Origin: Bradyrhizobium sp. Ghvi
GTDB lineage: Bacteria; Pseudomonadota; Alphaproteobacteria; Rhizobiales; Xanthobacteraceae
DNA: 64,000 nucleotides
Direction: 5' to 3'
NCBI RefSeq assembly: GCF_900115265.1
Contig: NZ_FOVU01000013.1
Coordinates: 88,179-152,178, forward strand
Part shown: positions 1 to 8,945 of the stretch, one piece after another
How the letters are laid out: each line of letters starts with the position of its first letter
How positions within the stretch are numbered: position 1 is the stretch's first letter
Position numbers and translations under genes: made by a program
Notes under the pieces: model-generated
Told to the model about the DNA's origin: nothing
Databases searched by the model: none
The model's input: the letters and a program-made list of their open reading frames with translations, nothing else

Positions 1-260
1 TCGTAGTAGTCGCGATCATAAACGCGTGCCGGCGCCTGGTAATAGCCGTAGCTGTCGCGCCACCTGGCATGCCGGTGACGACAGTTTCCTACGCCGGCCA
101 TCAACTGACCGCCACTCATCGCGGGCCCTTCCACGCCGACTGCGCCGTTGCCCGAGCTGGTGCAGGGGCCGGGACCCCGCCCTTGCGCAAAGCTCGGAGA
201 AGCCACCGCAGCCGCGACAAGCGACGCCGCAATCAGGCCAATGCTTGGAACAATTTTCAT
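1..260 (-). CDS. Small exported protein, 3' end beyond the window edge
   Basis: The reverse strand opens with an ATG at 258-260 and reads MKIVPSIGLIAASLVAAAVA followed by an Ala-x-Ala-type cleavage region (SPSFAQ), a typical Sec signal peptide. The mature part is rich in Gly, Arg and Tyr, has two visible Cys (PCTSS, GNCRH), and is still open at base 1, so the C-terminus is missing. I do not recognise a family. Small Gly/Tyr-rich exported proteins like this are common in Bradyrhizobium and usually have no assigned role. The signal peptide is the main support; function is unknown. Confidence 0.6.
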   Translation of the reverse strand, partial: MKIVPSIGLIAASLVAAAVASPSFAQGRGPGPCTSSGNGAVGVEGPAMSGGQLMAGVGNCRHRHARWRDSYGYYQAPARVYDRDYY

Positions 261-468
261 GTCTGTCCTCCAGGTTCAGCACGGGTCAACAACGCGCAGC
301 TTTCGACGTTCCAGCCGCATGGGGTGAGCTAAAACGAGTGTCCCGAGAGGGAACGCGTCATCGTCGGGTTGGAACTCGTCGGGGATGATAAATTTCCAAC
401 AGGCCCGTGGAGAAATGCGAACGAAAGGTCGCTGACCTGCCGCGCGGGGAACAACGTCGGGGAGGGCC

Positions 469-633
469 ATGAGATTGCGATGGTTGATTGCAGGCGCAGC
501 TGCTGCTCTTGCGGTAGCGTTGGCCTATCTCGTGCTGACTTGGCCTCAGCAGGGCACCGTGGTGACCGCACCGTGCAGGCGAGCGGCCACGGGAGAGACG
601 GTCTGTCCTCCTGAATATCGTCCGCCGAGATAG
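469..633 (+). CDS. Small membrane-anchored or exported protein (54 aa)
   Basis: ATG at 469 follows a good ribosome binding site (GGGGAGGG, 461-467). The product begins MRLRWLIAGAAAALAVALAY, one hydrophobic segment of about 18 residues, then a short tail with two Cys and several Pro. It could be a single-pass membrane protein or a cleaved exported peptide. No family is recognised. It is divergent from the exported protein at the left edge. The reading frame is short, so support rests on the ribosome binding site plus the membrane segment. Confidence 0.45.
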   Translation: MRLRWLIAGAAAALAVALAYLVLTWPQQGTVVTAPCRRAATGETVCPPEYRPPR

Positions 634-693
634 CCGGCAGGATGCGTCAGGCTTCCGGGAGCCGGCGAACAGGGGTGCGGCCGCATCGCCCCC

Positions 694-1458
694 TCAAGTT
701 GTTCGAGCAGCGGCGATGACCATCGTGTCGGCGAGCGCCTCGGCCATCCGGCGTGCGCTCCAGTCGCTGTGATGGAGACGGTCACCATCCCCGGAATCGA
801 CGATGCGGTCGAAGGAGATGCACTCCGTGTCGTGCCATCGACGCATCAGGTCGTACCGTTGAAAGACGTTGACCGGGAAGGTGGCTCGTTCGGCTGCGGT
901 GGCGATGAGATCGACGATCCGTTCAGCAGCTTGCCGCTTCCCGGGTACCAGCAATGCGGGGACGTATTGAACGTCCATGAGGATGACGTCCGCGCCCAGT
1001 TGCGAGAGCATCTGCAGGCCGTCCGCGATGGACTTGGCCACCGCGGCGAGGTCTTGTCCTTTCCACGCTGCATTTGTGCCGACCTGCCAGATGACGACAC
1101 TCGGGCGGTCATCGATCACGTCCCGTTGCATCCGCTTGACTTCGTCGGGCGCCTCTTCGCCGCCGACGCCGCGGTTCAGGACATCGAAATTTCGGCCGGG
1201 ATAGCGCTCGCGGAGGGCGTTCTCCAGGCGCTGCGGGTACGGCACGATGCCGCCTTCGCCGGCGGTGGTGGATGAACCGATCGTGACGATCTTGATCGAA
1301 CCGACCCCCGCCAGTCGCCCGGACAGCGATCGCATCGGGTGCCGGAAAGCCAACGGTTTGGCAGGAATGGCTGTCGAGGACTCTTCGGTCATGCTACGAA
1401 CCTTAAAGCTGCGCGAGGCGACGGTCGACCGACGGAAGCCGGCCCTTACAACCTTCAT
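694..1458 (-). CDS. SGNH/GDSL-family hydrolase
   Basis: The protein carries the blocks of SGNH esterases in order: a nucleophile block (IVTIGSSTTAGEGG, GSS in place of GDS), the glycine block (LNRGVGGEE), the asparagine block (IWQVGTN) and a C-terminal Asp/His block (DRLHHSDWSA). Such enzymes hydrolyse esters such as acyl or acetyl groups on lipids and sugars; the substrate cannot be read from the sequence. Two starts are possible: MKVV at 1458, preceded closely by AGGAG, and MTEESS at 1392, preceded by AAGG at a better distance. No clear signal peptide is seen with either, so a cytoplasmic or anchored location is open. Confidence 0.75.
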   Translation of the reverse strand: MKVVRAGFRRSTVASRSFKVRSMTEESSTAIPAKPLAFRHPMRSLSGRLAGVGSIKIVTIGSSTTAGEGGIVPYPQRLENALRERYPGRNFDVLNRGVGGEEAPDEVKRMQRDVIDDRPSVVIWQVGTNAAWKGQDLAAVAKSIADGLQMLSQLGADVILMDVQYVPALLVPGKRQAAERIVDLIATAAERATFPVNVFQRYDLMRRWHDTECISFDRIVDSGDGDRLHHSDWSARRMAEALADTMVIAAARTT

Positions 1459-1548
1459 GTCTCCTAGGATGCGCGAACACCGCGACAATTAGGTACGGCA
1501 AGCTTATTTCGTCCAAACACAAGCGCGGGGATGGACCTTGTTCCGGTG

Positions 1549-3198
1549 CTATATTTGTCGCATTGGAAGCGAATCGATAATCGCGGTTCGATGCAGGCCG
1601 GCCGCTGGATAGGTCTTGTCACGCAGCTTTTCATAGGAAAAGTCCGGTTCGGCGCGTTGCAGCCTTTGGACCATTTCGAGAGAAAGCTCGCGCTGTCCCG
1701 CGTGTGAATAGAGCGCCGAGAGGTAACGAAGAGGCGGAGCGAATTCCGGCGCCAGCGCATGACTGGCCTCCGCGAGATATATCGCCTTGTCGAACTCACC
1801 CGCCATGGTGCCGACAATGCAGCTGAGGGCGTCCAGCTGGAACCGGTATGGTGCAGAGCCGGCGATGGCGCGCGCCGTCAAGGTGTGCTGAAAGCCTTCC
1901 TCCGGCTTTCCCAAGTGGCTTTTCGCAACGCCCAGGCACGCCCAGCCGATCGGATTGGCGTGATTGAGCTGCACGCTGCGTTCCGCGAGCTCATAGGCGG
2001 CCACATAGGATCGTCTCATGATGGTTTGGACATGCGCACTCAGTGCCGCAACGTAGGAATTGTGCGGCTCCAGCTCCAGCGCGCGATGCATGAAATCGAA
2101 CGCTTCCGCGTCAATGGTCTGTCGACAGGTAAACTGTCGCTCGGCGAGCAGGAAAGTCCGGAGATAAGCTCGCCAGGCCAGATGAATCCCGCGCGGCTCA
2201 ATCTCGAAAGCGCGCGCAAAAAGGTGGTCGGCCGCCTCGAAATTGATCTTGCCAAGTCGAAAGAGGTGCAGCACTCCCGAATAGCACAGGGCCGACGACA
2301 GGATTCGTTCCGAGCCATCCGCGTGCATCTTGACAAACTGATCTGTCGCGATGCTGACGGCGAGATTGGCGCATCTCAGCAGGTTTGGGTCGTTGAGATC
2401 CAGCGTCCCGCCACGGGGGACGGACAGGGTGGAAGACCAGATCAAGCTCTTGTCGGGAAGTTGCAGGAGCGCGAGCCGTTCGACTCGATTTCCGTTCGAA
2501 TCGTCGATCTCGGAGTGCAGCGCCAGGGCGTTGCAATGATCGCTGGATACGCAGTCTTCGGCTCGCTCCATGCGACGATCGAACACGATGGCGCTACCCA
2601 GCTCGCCGATCGACTTCGCGACCGTGTCGAGCACGCAGTCCGCCAGGACGGGCGAGTCCCCGTGGCCGGCCGCCGACTTTCGGGTGAGCAGGAGATGATT
2701 TGGCATTCGCCGCGACTGGGTGAGATTCGTGGCGCTCATGCCAGCGTCGGCCGTGGCTGATATTCCCTGCTTGCGTACTCTCTGTCTTTCCAATCGCAAC
2801 CAGTCCTCGAACTCTTGGTCCCCGATATCGAGCCCTTCAAGAATCTCGACGTCTTGCGCGCCAAGCGTCGCCGGATTGTCCAGATCGATGGCGATGCGGC
2901 TGCGATCGAGCGACACCACGAAGGCGTTGGCCACCAGACAATCGCGGTCCGGCCCCAACGCCCTGCGAATTTCCGACAGACTCTGGCGCAGGCTTGCCGC
3001 GCCTTGCTCCTTCCCCCTGGTGCTCCAGAGCTTGTCCTGAATCCAGCTCCGGGATCGCTTGTTTTCGGGCGCCAACGCAAGCATCGCCACGATGGCGCAA
3101 CTCTTGCGTCCGCTCGGCGTGCAATCTTCGCCGTTTGACCTGCGCATTCCAAACGGCCCGACTATCCGAATACTTACTCTTTCGTTGGAGCTCCGCAT
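1549..3198 (-). CDS. SARP/BTAD-type transcriptional regulator with TPR-like C-terminus
   Basis: A 549-residue protein. Its first ~100 residues fit the winged-helix DNA-binding domain of SARP/OmpR-type regulators (AMLALAPENKRSRSWIQDKL, then SLRQSLSEIRRALG). The C-terminal ~220 residues look like helical TPR repeats (ALELEPHNSYVAALSAH, LAERSVQLNHANPIGWACLG, ASHALAPEFAPPLRYLSALY). Rhizobial regulators with this layout usually sense an unknown signal through the repeats. It is divergent from the PAP2 and subtilisin genes, separated by 235 bp, so it is the obvious candidate to control them, but this is inference from position. No signal receiver domain is visible. Confidence 0.75.
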   Translation of the reverse strand: MRSSNERVSIRIVGPFGMRRSNGEDCTPSGRKSCAIVAMLALAPENKRSRSWIQDKLWSTRGKEQGAASLRQSLSEIRRALGPDRDCLVANAFVVSLDRSRIAIDLDNPATLGAQDVEILEGLDIGDQEFEDWLRLERQRVRKQGISATADAGMSATNLTQSRRMPNHLLLTRKSAAGHGDSPVLADCVLDTVAKSIGELGSAIVFDRRMERAEDCVSSDHCNALALHSEIDDSNGNRVERLALLQLPDKSLIWSSTLSVPRGGTLDLNDPNLLRCANLAVSIATDQFVKMHADGSERILSSALCYSGVLHLFRLGKINFEAADHLFARAFEIEPRGIHLAWRAYLRTFLLAERQFTCRQTIDAEAFDFMHRALELEPHNSYVAALSAHVQTIMRRSYVAAYELAERSVQLNHANPIGWACLGVAKSHLGKPEEGFQHTLTARAIAGSAPYRFQLDALSCIVGTMAGEFDKAIYLAEASHALAPEFAPPLRYLSALYSHAGQRELSLEMVQRLQRAEPDFSYEKLRDKTYPAAGLHRTAIIDSLPMRQI

Positions 3199-3433
3199 GG
3201 CGCTGCCTGCAATGAATTGGAATCGCCGGATCGAGTTGACGTCGTGAAATCGAAGAACGAGAAAAAGAAGATGATTACCGGAAGTTGAACTTACCTTGGC
3301 CCCAAGGTCAACGTGAATTATGCGTGAAATATGCCGATTTCGGCGGCAGCTGGCTTGACCCTCCTTCCTTCCAAATCGACATTCGCGTCCAGGCGATCGG
3401 GGCGATGACAGTCCCTTTGCAGGGAGGCGGGAG

Positions 3434-4561
3434 ATGGCAAGGCTCAGCGGTGACAGTGGCGACAGCGGGGACAGCGGCGACAGTGGGGATAGCGCAGACA
3501 GTGGCGACAGCGGCGACAGCCTGCGGAGTGCACGTTCGACGACGGCTCGGGCCCTGATCTCCAGTCGCGAAGGCGTGGTCGGCTACTGGCGTCCCCCGAC
3601 CTCGATTCCAGCGAATTACCAGGCCGACCCTGGCGCCCTCGATCGCTGGTCGCCGGCGGTCAGGTATCGGATACTTGAGGGCGAGCTGCTGTCGGGAATC
3701 TACTACGATGCGGCTTCCAATTCCGTGTCCGTGGAGTACCGCGACCGGAGTGTCGCGAGCCTCAGCACGCTCGTCCATATGATCCGCCCAGCCGAGGCGG
3801 ATTTCGCCAAGCAACTGGAATTTGTGAATAGCTATGCGGCGCTCCGGATGGAGCGAAGCAGCGAGATAGCGGCTGAGATGCACGACATCCTCAGCTTCCT
3901 GGGATCGGTTGGATTCCTGAACCCGGAGCGTAGCCGCCGGACCTTCGAACTGCTTTCGCTGGTTCAGCAGGTCACGATCGTGATCGAAATGAGGGTGAAG
4001 CACGCCTTGGTTTGCCGGCGGCCCGTCGAGTATTCGCCGCAGATCCAGCCCATGATCCTGACGCCGGCCCATGGGTCGCTGCCGAGCGGCCATGCCACCG
4101 AGTCGTTTGCCGCAGCCTTCGTGCTCTATGCCCTGATGTGTCAGGCGAAATCGTCCGGCGACAGTCTCGACGAAGCGGATCCGACATTCGTCCAATTGAT
4201 GCGGCACGCCGAGCGCATTGCCATCAACCGCACCGTGGCGGGAGTCCATTTTCCGGTCGACAGTGTTGCAGGGATGGTTCTCGGGCGAACCTTGGCGGAA
4301 TTCTACATCGCGCGGCTGTCGGGCAAAGGCGAGGTCAGGACGCGCAGCTTCGATGGCCGAGGGTTCGAGGGCGACTTTGCGTATGACCAGGTGCTGGCGA
4401 TGTCCTACAAGAGGTCGGCGGGTAGCGATGGCACCGCCGACACCGGTGGAAGCGACCGGATCATTCAGCGGGCAAGCACGGCTTTGAGCATTCCGGTGTC
4501 GCCCCTGCTCGGTCATTTGTGGGATGCCGCTCTCTCGGAATGCCGTTTGATTGTGACCTGA
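3434..4561 (+). CDS. PAP2-superfamily (vanadium haloperoxidase-like) phosphatase with N-terminal GDS repeat
   Basis: A 375-residue protein with the three PAP2 motifs intact: K189-x6-R196-P197, P-S218-G219-H220 and R266-x5-H272-x3-D276. These form the phosphate or vanadate pocket of acid phosphatases and vanadium-dependent haloperoxidases. There are no clear membrane spans, so it resembles the soluble haloperoxidase-like branch rather than lipid phosphatases. Residues 5-29 are a nearly perfect Gly-Asp-Ser tandem repeat, which is unusual for the family. The ATG is preceded by GGGAGGCGGGAG. It lies 18 bp upstream of a subtilisin-like protease, probably in one operon, and diverges from a SARP-type regulator. 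The substrate is unknown. Confidence 0.75.
   Translation: MARLSGDSGDSGDSGDSGDSADSGDSGDSLRSARSTTARALISSREGVVGYWRPPTSIPANYQADPGALDRWSPAVRYRILEGELLSGIYYDAASNSVSVEYRDRSVASLSTLVHMIRPAEADFAKQLEFVNSYAALRMERSSEIAAEMHDILSFLGSVGFLNPERSRRTFELLSLVQQVTIVIEMRVKHALVCRRPVEYSPQIQPMILTPAHGSLPSGHATESFAAAFVLYALMCQAKSSGDSLDEADPTFVQLMRHAERIAINRTVAGVHFPVDSVAGMVLGRTLAEFYIARLSGKGEVRTRSFDGRGFEGDFAYDQVLAMSYKRSAGSDGTADTGGSDRIIQRASTALSIPVSPLLGHLWDAALSECRLIVT
3446..3520 (+). repeat. 9-bp tandem repeat encoding Gly-Asp-Ser
   Basis: About eight imperfect copies of a GGCGACAGT/C unit lie in frame at the 5' end of the PAP2 gene, encoding SGD repeats from residue 5 to 29, with one variant (Ala-Asp-Ser). Because the unit is a multiple of three, copy-number slippage would change the tail length without breaking the frame. 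Confidence 0.85.
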
Positions 4562-4579
4562 CGCCTCGGGGAGCGCATC

Positions 4580-6712
4580 ATGGATGCCGTCTGGAAGGAA
4601 GCGCGCGCGCAACGCCCGAATCCGTATCTGGATTGGGAGTGGAGAACCCGGGCACCGCGCAGGGTGGGGGCTCTCGAGGACTGGTGCCCGGTGCAGATCC
4701 AGCTGCTTCCCGCTGCGGACGGCAGCTATGTTCCTAACCTCAGGCGGCTTGCGGCGACGGTGTTCGCCGGCCGGCAGGACGAGGACGCGCCCGAGCGACT
4801 GACCATTCGCATGTCGGGGGACGAACAGCAGTCCTTGATCAAGCTCATCGACGAAATCGACCGAAATGCCGTCGCTCCGCCGACGGATCCCGTCGAGGTG
4901 CAGTACTTCATCTATCGTCCGGAATCGCTTGCCAATCGCCCTGCCAACGCCGCGACGAATGGATTCTACGACATCATCGATATCGGTCCGCCGATTCTCG
5001 GGTTGACGTTCAATCGCGCGAGTGGCGCGCCCGATCCCACCTCTTTCGGCCATTCGCTCACTGCGGTATCAGGCCAGGTCGCGATCGGCATCATCGACGA
5101 CGGAATCGCATTCGCTCACCAGCGGTTTCGCAGCCGGAACGGTGAATCCCGTATCAAGGCGCTTTGGCTTCAGGACCTCGAGCGGCCGACCCCCGACCTC
5201 GGCGTTGCGTTTGGCCGGCGTCTCGACAACGACGAGATCAACGCCCTGCTCCGGAGCAGCAAGAGCGAGGCCGAGATCTATCGTCGCGTGGGCCTGCTCG
5301 ACTTCGGAACGGCGGGCCGCAAATCGCTGGCGTCGCGCATCTCGCACGGAACCCACATTCTTGATCTGGCGGGTGGCTACGATCCGTCTGCCCGAGAAGA
5401 TTACGTCGGCGATCGCCGGCCTCTGCTCGCCGTTCAACTGCCCTCGACGGTGACGGGAGATACGTCCGGCGTCACCATGGGAAGCTATGTGCTCCAGGCG
5501 GTGCGCCAGATCATGCTGTGGGCCGACAGGATCAGTGCGAAATTGCCGCTGGTGATCAATTTCAGCTACGGCATCCTGGCGGGCCCGAAGAACGGCACGC
5601 ATCGGATCGAGCGCGCTTTGTCGCAACTGATCGAGAGCCGCAACCGACGCGCGCCGACCTATCTGGTCTTGCCGGCCGGCAACAGCTACCGCGCGCGAGT
5701 GACCGGCGTGATGGAGCTGGAGAGCGATGCATCCGACGACCTCGACTGGATCATTCTTCCCGACGATGCAACGCCCAATCATCTGGAGATCTGGCTCGAT
5801 GGCGATACCATCGAACGAGACCTGACGTCGATCGAGGTGAATCTGGTGCCGCCGCTCGGGCAACCCGCTGCGATCGGAGGGCTGGGCGACGGCGAGATGA
5901 GAACGCTGGAAGTCGATGATCGGCCTGTCGCCGGCGTCTACTGCGACGTCATCCGAAGTTTGGGAGTGTCTCCCCGCGGGCGCATTCACCTCTCGGTCAA
6001 CGGCACCGCGCCTCGTTCCGACGGACCGCGCCCGGCGCCGGCCGGCCGTTGGCGCCTCTCCGTTACGAACAAATCGCGGAGCCGGGTGACAGCGCACCTC
6101 TATATCCAGCGCGACGACACCCCCGCGGGATTCCCGCTACGCGGCCGGCAGTCTCATTTCGATCATGCCGGGGCCTATGGCCGAGTTGATCTCGACGGCA
6201 GTTATCTCGAGCTGAAGACCACGAAGGTTTGCCCGATCACCTCCGAAGACACGCTGTCAGCGATCGCGACGGGTACGGGCTCGATCGTCGTCGGTGCCGC
6301 CGACGCGGCGGACCGGCTTCGGCCGGCTGACTATACCTCGAGCGGCCCTTCGATCTCGAGAAACGGACCCGATTGCGCCGCGGTATCCGATCACGGAGCC
6401 GCGCATTGGGGCGTGCTCGCGGCCGGCACTTACAGCGGCTCGGTCGTGGCGATGCGCGGGACCAGCGTGGCTGCGCCGCAGCTGGTGCGCAGGATCGCCG
6501 ACTATCTCCAATCGCAGGATCCTGGCCCGGTACTCGTCGACGCGGTCATGGCCACCGACGCTGGCGCGGCGGCCGCTGCGCCCGCGGGCGGACTCCCTCG
6601 CGCGATTGGCGCGGATGCTGCCATCGCCGTTCCCTCAGCCGACCGGCGTCGTCTCGGTGCGTTCGTTCTTCCTGAAGCCGCCGCCGCGCATGTTCCCAAG
6701 CGGAAGTACTGA
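4580..6712 (+). CDS. S8 (subtilisin-like) serine peptidase
   Basis: A 710-residue protein with a complete subtilase triad. Asp173 lies in GIIDDGIAF, His256 in SHGTHILDLAGG, the oxyanion Asn368 in LVLPAGNSY, and Ser629 in MRGTSVAAP. A typical SSGP stretch lies near residue 588. About 150 residues precede the catalytic domain and about 200 residues separate the Asn and Ser blocks, suggesting an inserted beta-rich domain. No signal peptide is visible, so it may act inside the cell or leave by another route. It follows the PAP2-like gene by 18 bp in what looks like an operon. The pairing hints at a shared process, but the target is unknown. Confidence 0.85.
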   Translation: MDAVWKEARAQRPNPYLDWEWRTRAPRRVGALEDWCPVQIQLLPAADGSYVPNLRRLAATVFAGRQDEDAPERLTIRMSGDEQQSLIKLIDEIDRNAVAPPTDPVEVQYFIYRPESLANRPANAATNGFYDIIDIGPPILGLTFNRASGAPDPTSFGHSLTAVSGQVAIGIIDDGIAFAHQRFRSRNGESRIKALWLQDLERPTPDLGVAFGRRLDNDEINALLRSSKSEAEIYRRVGLLDFGTAGRKSLASRISHGTHILDLAGGYDPSAREDYVGDRRPLLAVQLPSTVTGDTSGVTMGSYVLQAVRQIMLWADRISAKLPLVINFSYGILAGPKNGTHRIERALSQLIESRNRRAPTYLVLPAGNSYRARVTGVMELESDASDDLDWIILPDDATPNHLEIWLDGDTIERDLTSIEVNLVPPLGQPAAIGGLGDGEMRTLEVDDRPVAGVYCDVIRSLGVSPRGRIHLSVNGTAPRSDGPRPAPAGRWRLSVTNKSRSRVTAHLYIQRDDTPAGFPLRGRQSHFDHAGAYGRVDLDGSYLELKTTKVCPITSEDTLSAIATGTGSIVVGAADAADRLRPADYTSSGPSISRNGPDCAAVSDHGAAHWGVLAAGTYSGSVVAMRGTSVAAPQLVRRIADYLQSQDPGPVLVDAVMATDAGAAAAAPAGGLPRAIGADAAIAVPSADRRRLGAFVLPEAAAAHVPKRKY

Positions 6713-7181
6713 AGCGCGACGATTCCTCCGGCGCGATTGGGTCTCGTCTCGCCCGACGCGTTGGTCGACCCATCGTGGCCTGAGGCTGACAGAACTCCAA
6801 ACCCGAAACTTGTTGATCGCCCCGACCGGCGAAGGCGAGCGCTTCGTTCGGCGACGTCAGCGATGCCGCGCGCGTCGGATCGATGCCGGGATCGGCATTC
6901 GAAATTCTCTTCCTGCCAGCTGATTTTTTACGATCAATTCGCGCCGGTTTGACGCTCGTCTCACACCGTCGGCGCATGGTGTGTCCGCGCTGCAAAGGGA
7001 CGAGTGAGGTTTTGAGCGAGCGTTCTGGCCGGGGCAGCGACAACGCCTTGCGGCTCCGGCGCGTAGCGACGGGAAGTCCAATCGAAACGCGGCGCCGAGT
7101 GACTTCGCGGGGATATCAAGGCACGCAAAGTAGCAACAGCTCAAAGTGGTTTCCACGGATCATCCTTCAGGAGAGATTTCC
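6713..7181. other. Intergenic stretch without a convincing gene
   Basis: The 469 bp after the protease contain only short frames with no ribosome binding sites, signal sequences or recognisable motifs. The last ~20 bp hold the AGGAGAG ribosome binding site of the Tat-exported protein that follows. A promoter for the exported-protein cluster presumably lies here, but I cannot point to clear -35 and -10 boxes. Confidence 0.4.
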
Positions 7182-7904
7182 ATGTCTTTTTCGCGACGCA
7201 ATATCCTTCGTGGCGCAGCGGTCGGTGCAGGAGTCATCGCCAGCAACACCGGCAATATGAAGGTGCTTGCTGCAGATCGGCAACGTTATGCTGGAACGGT
7301 GCTTTTTCCAGCTCCAAGCATTGCTAGCCTAACTGCGGGTACGGCCACCGACGGCTTCAGTATAACCGTGCAAGGTTATGGCTCGATAACAGGCCTCGGC
7401 TATACAGTGCCTGCCCATACAGACGCCGATTTCGACATAGACCTGAAAGTTTTGTCGTTGACGAGCAACGACGTTCAAAACTTGAACAATCTTATTCGCG
7501 GAATGGTTCAAGCGTCCCAGTGGCAAAAAATTCGCGACTACGAGGCTACTCATGCGTCGGCAAACTTGAGCTTTTGGGGATTTCTTGGCGGTGGTGGTAG
7601 TGCATCCTACGACAAGGTTCATGAAGCAATGAGCGGATTTGGTCTCTCTGAGGAGAACCAGCGCACAATTGTGTCGGCGATGTCCGATGTTGCAAAAAAT
7701 ATGTCGAAGGTCGATGCCAAGATTCATGTCAAGAACGCGGCAAATAACTATGCGGTCTCTGGCAATATGATCGTGTTCACTATTGCGGGCACGGTGAGCA
7801 CCAACAACCAGCAGTATCAATATCGCATGATTGCCGATCAAGGACTCGCAGGGTCGGGCAACCAGACGGCCCCCACCGACAACGTAATCACGCCGTTAAA
7901 CTAG
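7182..7904 (+). CDS. Tat-exported protein of unknown function
   Basis: The chosen ATG at 7182 follows AGGAGAG by 6 bp and opens MSFSRRNILRGAAVGAGVIA, a twin-arginine signal (SRRNILR) with a short hydrophobic stretch and an Ala-rich cleavage region near residue 32. The 240-residue product has a Gly-rich segment (FWGFLGGGGSAS) and an Asn-rich C-terminal half with alternating beta-like strands. No family is recognised. Its base composition is clearly less GC-rich than the protease upstream, as for the three genes that follow, so the group may have been acquired together. Confidence 0.7.
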   Translation: MSFSRRNILRGAAVGAGVIASNTGNMKVLAADRQRYAGTVLFPAPSIASLTAGTATDGFSITVQGYGSITGLGYTVPAHTDADFDIDLKVLSLTSNDVQNLNNLIRGMVQASQWQKIRDYEATHASANLSFWGFLGGGGSASYDKVHEAMSGFGLSEENQRTIVSAMSDVAKNMSKVDAKIHVKNAANNYAVSGNMIVFTIAGTVSTNNQQYQYRMIADQGLAGSGNQTAPTDNVITPLN

Positions 7905-7961
7905 AGTTGTTGGTATGCGCCTGTTCAACAAGCATTTCGAAGCTGGCTTGGGTTTTCGGAT

Positions 7962-8459
7962 GTGATCATGCTGCAATGTGGGCGGTATTACTGGGGCGCG
8001 ATATTGGCGATCATCATGTTGCTGACCCAAGCTTCGACGCTCTTAGCGGAGGATGTGGGGCCTTCGCTCGAGTTTAAGCAGTCAGCACGGCTAGACCGAA
8101 TGACGCCTTCGGCGAAGTACTTGCGCCGAGGGCTAACCACGATTGTCGTTGAGTTTAAATTTCGCGCTATTTCATCGGAATCGATTGAATACGTTGGCTT
8201 CCTTACGTTCAACGGAAATCCGTTAGGCCCTTTGACTTTCGTGGTTACCCCGGGTGAGACGACGGTAAAGACAAACATGCGCTGGCCCATTCGTGTCAGC
8301 GGCGCCCAAGCGTCAGTCCGCTTTCGACTAGTCGGCATCGGAAATACTACCAAAACGGGGTACGAGTTTGTCGATCTTACGAAAGACTATGTTGTCGTAA
8401 AGCCGGTGCTGCGGCGATCGCGGCAATGTATTTGCCATGCGTTAGGAGCTCGCTCATGA
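7962..8459 (+). CDS. Exported protein of unknown function
   Basis: A 165-residue protein with an N-terminal signal peptide (hydrophobic run AILAIIMLLTQASTLLA, cleavage likely after LLA). The mature part looks beta-rich. No motif is recognised. Its stop overlaps the start of the next exported protein (ATGA), implying coupled translation. Start at 7962 or the Met two codons later; both give the same signal peptide. Confidence 0.6.
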   Translation: MIMLQCGRYYWGAILAIIMLLTQASTLLAEDVGPSLEFKQSARLDRMTPSAKYLRRGLTTIVVEFKFRAISSESIEYVGFLTFNGNPLGPLTFVVTPGETTVKTNMRWPIRVSGAQASVRFRLVGIGNTTKTGYEFVDLTKDYVVVKPVLRRSRQCICHALGARS

Positions 8460-8917
8460 AACATTCAGTCGTTGCCGTGCTGCGCGAAGCCGCAAAATCG
8501 GCATTGAGCTATTCGGTCGCGCTGCTTCTAACAACAACCTTCTCGGCGAAGGCGGCTGACTACGTCCTGATACCTCATAGCATGATTTACAATGTCGATG
8601 TCTTTCAAGACGAATACATCGCATACTTGGTCGACAACAAAAATGCGACAATTGCGAAGTGTAAGGCAGTATACAAGCTCACCGAGAATACATTGAAGAC
8701 CGAGAATTGCAGCGATCCCACCTCGATTCCCTTTTCCCTTACCCCAAGCGATCCGGCAATACGTTCGACAATTGTCTTCACCCGAGCCGCTAACCATCAA
8801 AACAATGCCGTGCTCGGCCCTGATGGCATTTGGCGCGTTGATCAGAGTAATGGCAAAGTCGAATTCTGCGTCTTCGGGGACATAACATTTAAATGTTTGG
8901 TCTTGAATCCTAGCTGA
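8456..8917 (+). CDS. Exported protein of unknown function
   Basis: The ATG at 8456 overlaps the stop of the preceding gene (ATGA) and has GGAG a few bases upstream, so I prefer it to the in-frame start 30 bp earlier. The 153-residue product has a signal peptide (SVALLLTTTFSAKA, cleavage before ADYV). Four Cys in the mature part (AKCKAVY, TENCSD, EFCVFG, FKCLVL) suggest disulphides. The FxxExCxxG-like ending resembles that of the next exported protein (TITFCVTE, RWRCG), suggesting the two are distantly related. Confidence 0.6.
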   Translation: MKHSVVAVLREAAKSALSYSVALLLTTTFSAKAADYVLIPHSMIYNVDVFQDEYIAYLVDNKNATIAKCKAVYKLTENTLKTENCSDPTSIPFSLTPSDPAIRSTIVFTRAANHQNNAVLGPDGIWRVDQSNGKVEFCVFGDITFKCLVLNPS

Positions 8918-8945
8918 TACGTCATGTGCCCATGCGGGAGCTCAA

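Noticed and set aside
1759..2760. 333-codon forward frame opposite the SARP regulator
   Set aside because: The minus strand encodes a winged helix plus TPR-like protein; the forward product has no recognisable structure.
3308..5053. 581-codon open frame on the minus strand opposite the PAP2 and protease genes
   Set aside because: It lies antisense to two genes with intact active-site motifs, has skewed His/Arg/Asp composition and shows no domain. Long antisense frames are expected at this GC content.
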